Source: Fluviicola sp.
GTDB taxonomy: Bacteria; Bacteroidota; Bacteroidia; Flavobacteriales_D; Crocinitomicaceae
Assembly: GCA_029866325.1 (NCBI GenBank)
Contig: JARWZO010000005.1
Span: 279,049 to 330,138 of the forward strand
Length of the DNA: 51,090 nt
Direction: 5' to 3'
Of this stretch, positions 49,528 to 51,090 are shown one piece after another. Position 1 is the stretch's first letter. Each line of letters opens with the position of its first letter. A program made the translations under genes and the position numbers. The notes under the pieces are model-generated. The model saw only the letters and a list, made by a program, of their open reading frames with translations, made no database searches and was not told the DNA's origin.

Positions 49528-51090
49528 ATGAAAAAACAACTACTAAAAGTTAGTAGATTGAGTGTTGTAGCTACTGCTTTTTTAAGTATTGCAGGTACTG
49601 CTTACTCCCAAACTACAATTGTTGATTCCGTTAATTTTTCCGGTGGAATGACTACCTACACGATACCTTGTGGTGTTACTTCGATAACAATAGACGCTTA
49701 TGGCGGACAAGGAGGTTCAGGTGCTGCAGGAGCTTCTGTTCCCGGAGGAAATGGTGGTCTTGGCGGATATGCTTCAGGTACTTTAACTGTAACACCTGGA
49801 GATGTATTAAATGTGATGGTTGGTGGAGCTGGAGCTACACCAACAGGAGGTTTCAACGGTGGCGCAAACGGTGGTTCTACCAATGCCGGGGGCGGTGGCG
49901 GCGCTACGGATATTCGTATTAACGGAACTACGGAAGCTGATCGTATTCTTACTGCCGGTGGCGGTGGCGGTGGCGGCCGTGGTGGTTGCGAAGGTTCTTC
50001 TGGTGTATCAGGATCAGGCGGTGCTGGTGGTAATGGCGGTGGCGATGCTGGTGCAAACGGTGGTGATTCACCAACTTCTGGTGGTGTTGCTGGTGGTGGT
50101 AAAGGAGGGAACTTCGGCGCAGTTGCTGGTGCTTCAGGTCCTGCTGGTGTAGGTTGCGGAGGTTTCTTAGGAGCTCCGGGTGGTACTTCATCTACAGGTA
50201 CAGGTGCTGCAGGTGGTGCAGGTCAGTCTTGTTGCTGTTTTTCTAATGGTTCCATCCCTGGTGGCGGTGGCGGTGGCGGTGGCCAAATCGGCGGCGGCGG
50301 CGGCGGCGGCGGTTCTGCAGGAACTAGCGGTTGCTCTGGTAATGACAAAGGAGCCGGCGGTGGTGGCGGTGGTGGTACCAGCTACAACGGCGGTATGACT
50401 ACAGCAGGAACTATCACTAACGGTGTTAGAACCGGAAATGGTGTAGTTATCATTAGTTACGAAGATCCTACTCCAATCGCTTCATTATCTTCTACAGTTA
50501 ACCCTATTTGCGCAGGTGACACGGTTACTTTTGTTGCTTCAAGCACCAATTCACCAACTAGTTATACATGGGCTGCTACAGGTGGTGTAACCATTCTTTC
50601 TGGTCAAGGTACAAATACAATCTCTGTAACAGGTGCTACAACAGGAGATTTGACGGTTTTCTCTACAACAGCTTGTGGTGACGGTCCGGCAACTTCTCCT
50701 TTCACAGTAACAGTTAATCCACTTCCTACAGTAACAATTACTGCTTCTGCAACTGTAGTTTGTGCAGGTGAAACAGTTACATTATCAGGAAATGGAGCTA
50801 ACGCAGGTTATACTTGGAATAACGGCATCTCAAATGGTGTTGCTTTTACCGCTGTTACAACTGCAAATTATACTGTAACAGGAATTGATTCAAACGGTTG
50901 TTCAAATACAGCTTCTCAGGTGCTTACTGTAAACCAGTTACCAAATGTAAACTTAACTGCTGCACAAGGTAATCCGGTATGTGGTGGACAAGATATCGCA
51001 TTGACAGGTTCTCCTGCAGGTGGTACTTATACTGAAATCGCTGGTTCTCCTTCTGCTTTGACAGGAAACACATTCAACGCTCCTTCTCAA
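49528..51090 (+). CDS. Glycine-rich, Ig-like repeat surface protein, 3' end missing
   Basis: The frame starts at ATG 49528 and stays open for 521 codons to the window end, so the C-terminus is missing. A signal peptide (1-28, ending T-A-Y-S-Q) is followed by a glycine-rich domain (about 35-315) with ITIDAYGGQGGSG, GDVLNVMVGGAGA and GGGGGATDIRINGT, the pattern of the ALK/LTK-type glycine-rich family, including runs of six to nine glycines that could form polyglycine-II helices. After V-V-I-I-S-Y-E-D come Ig-like/PKD-like repeats of about 80 residues, each with I-C-A-G-D-T-V-T-F or V-C-A-G-E-T-V-T-L. Proteins of this layout usually end in a T9SS sorting tail. Likely a surface adhesin. Confidence 0.8.
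   Translation, partial: MKKQLLKVSRLSVVATAFLSIAGTAYSQTTIVDSVNFSGGMTTYTIPCGVTSITIDAYGGQGGSGAAGASVPGGNGGLGGYASGTLTVTPGDVLNVMVGGAGATPTGGFNGGANGGSTNAGGGGGATDIRINGTTEADRILTAGGGGGGGRGGCEGSSGVSGSGGAGGNGGGDAGANGGDSPTSGGVAGGGKGGNFGAVAGASGPAGVGCGGFLGAPGGTSSTGTGAAGGAGQSCCCFSNGSIPGGGGGGGGQIGGGGGGGGSAGTSGCSGNDKGAGGGGGGGTSYNGGMTTAGTITNGVRTGNGVVIISYEDPTPIASLSSTVNPICAGDTVTFVASSTNSPTSYTWAATGGVTILSGQGTNTISVTGATTGDLTVFSTTACGDGPATSPFTVTVNPLPTVTITASATVVCAGETVTLSGNGANAGYTWNNGISNGVAFTAVTTANYTVTGIDSNGCSNTASQVLTVNQLPNVNLTAAQGNPVCGGQDIALTGSPAGGTYTEIAGSPSALTGNTFNAPSQ

Noticed and set aside
49668-50398. Several short frames rich in R/W, V/A or H/Q in the glycine-rich region
   Set aside because: They are out-of-frame readings of GGN-rich DNA; the real frame begins at 49528 with a signal peptide.

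Overview
The window looks like chromosomal DNA of a Bacteroidota species, most likely a flavobacterium-like member of the Flavobacteriales (a Fluviicola-like Crocinitomicaceae is a guess). The evidence is repeated type IX secretion (T9SS) C-terminal sorting domains, signal peptides ending in A-Q, an Omp28-type protein, start sites preceded by the Bacteroidota -7 box TAnnTTTG, few Shine-Dalgarno sequences and moderate AT richness. I found no tRNA, rRNA, CRISPR array, insertion sequence or phage structural block.

Layout. 1-3.5 kb: the 3' end of an Omp28-like protein, a secreted propeller-like protein, a conserved 64-aa protein, a GxxExxY gene inside a repeat cassette, and a biotinyl carrier protein. 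3.6-13.1 kb: an M1 aminopeptidase lipoprotein; a two-gene operon of a small T9SS protein and a 1271-aa fibre-like protein ending in a Peptidase_S74 chaperone; a lipoprotein; and a SIMPL-like protein with an unusual insertion. 13.1-18.8 kb: an ECF sigma factor overlapping an anti-sigma-like protein that appears to cross both membranes, and a giant outer-membrane beta-barrel protein. 19-23 kb: an M61 peptidase and dxs. 23.3-25.4 kb: a GH72-like (fungal Gas/Gel type) glucanosyltransferase homologue with three C-terminal repeats, the most surprising gene here. 25.5-32.1 kb: small membrane proteins, a GNAT-like protein, then a yqhD / aldo-keto reductase / AraC / MFS cluster that resembles an aldehyde-detoxification module. 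32.4-35.3 kb: gcvP. 35.4-44.7 kb: four large surface proteins in a row, each with a T9SS sorting domain; three share nearly the same tail and two share a tandem repeat array. 44.8-48.1 kb: a TPR sensor histidine kinase and a LytTR response regulator split by a structured intergenic element. 48.6-51.1 kb: two small conserved proteins and the 5' part of a glycine-rich adhesin-like protein cut by the window end.

How the genes fit together. Much of the window is envelope and surface biology: T9SS cargo, lipoproteins, beta-barrels and a transenvelope sigma/anti-sigma pair. Housekeeping genes (dxs, gcvP, biotinyl carrier) sit among them. The sigma/anti-sigma pair and the TPR kinase/LytTR pair are plausible regulators of envelope functions, but their targets cannot be read from this sequence. 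All functional calls rest on reading motifs and remembered family features; no database search was run.
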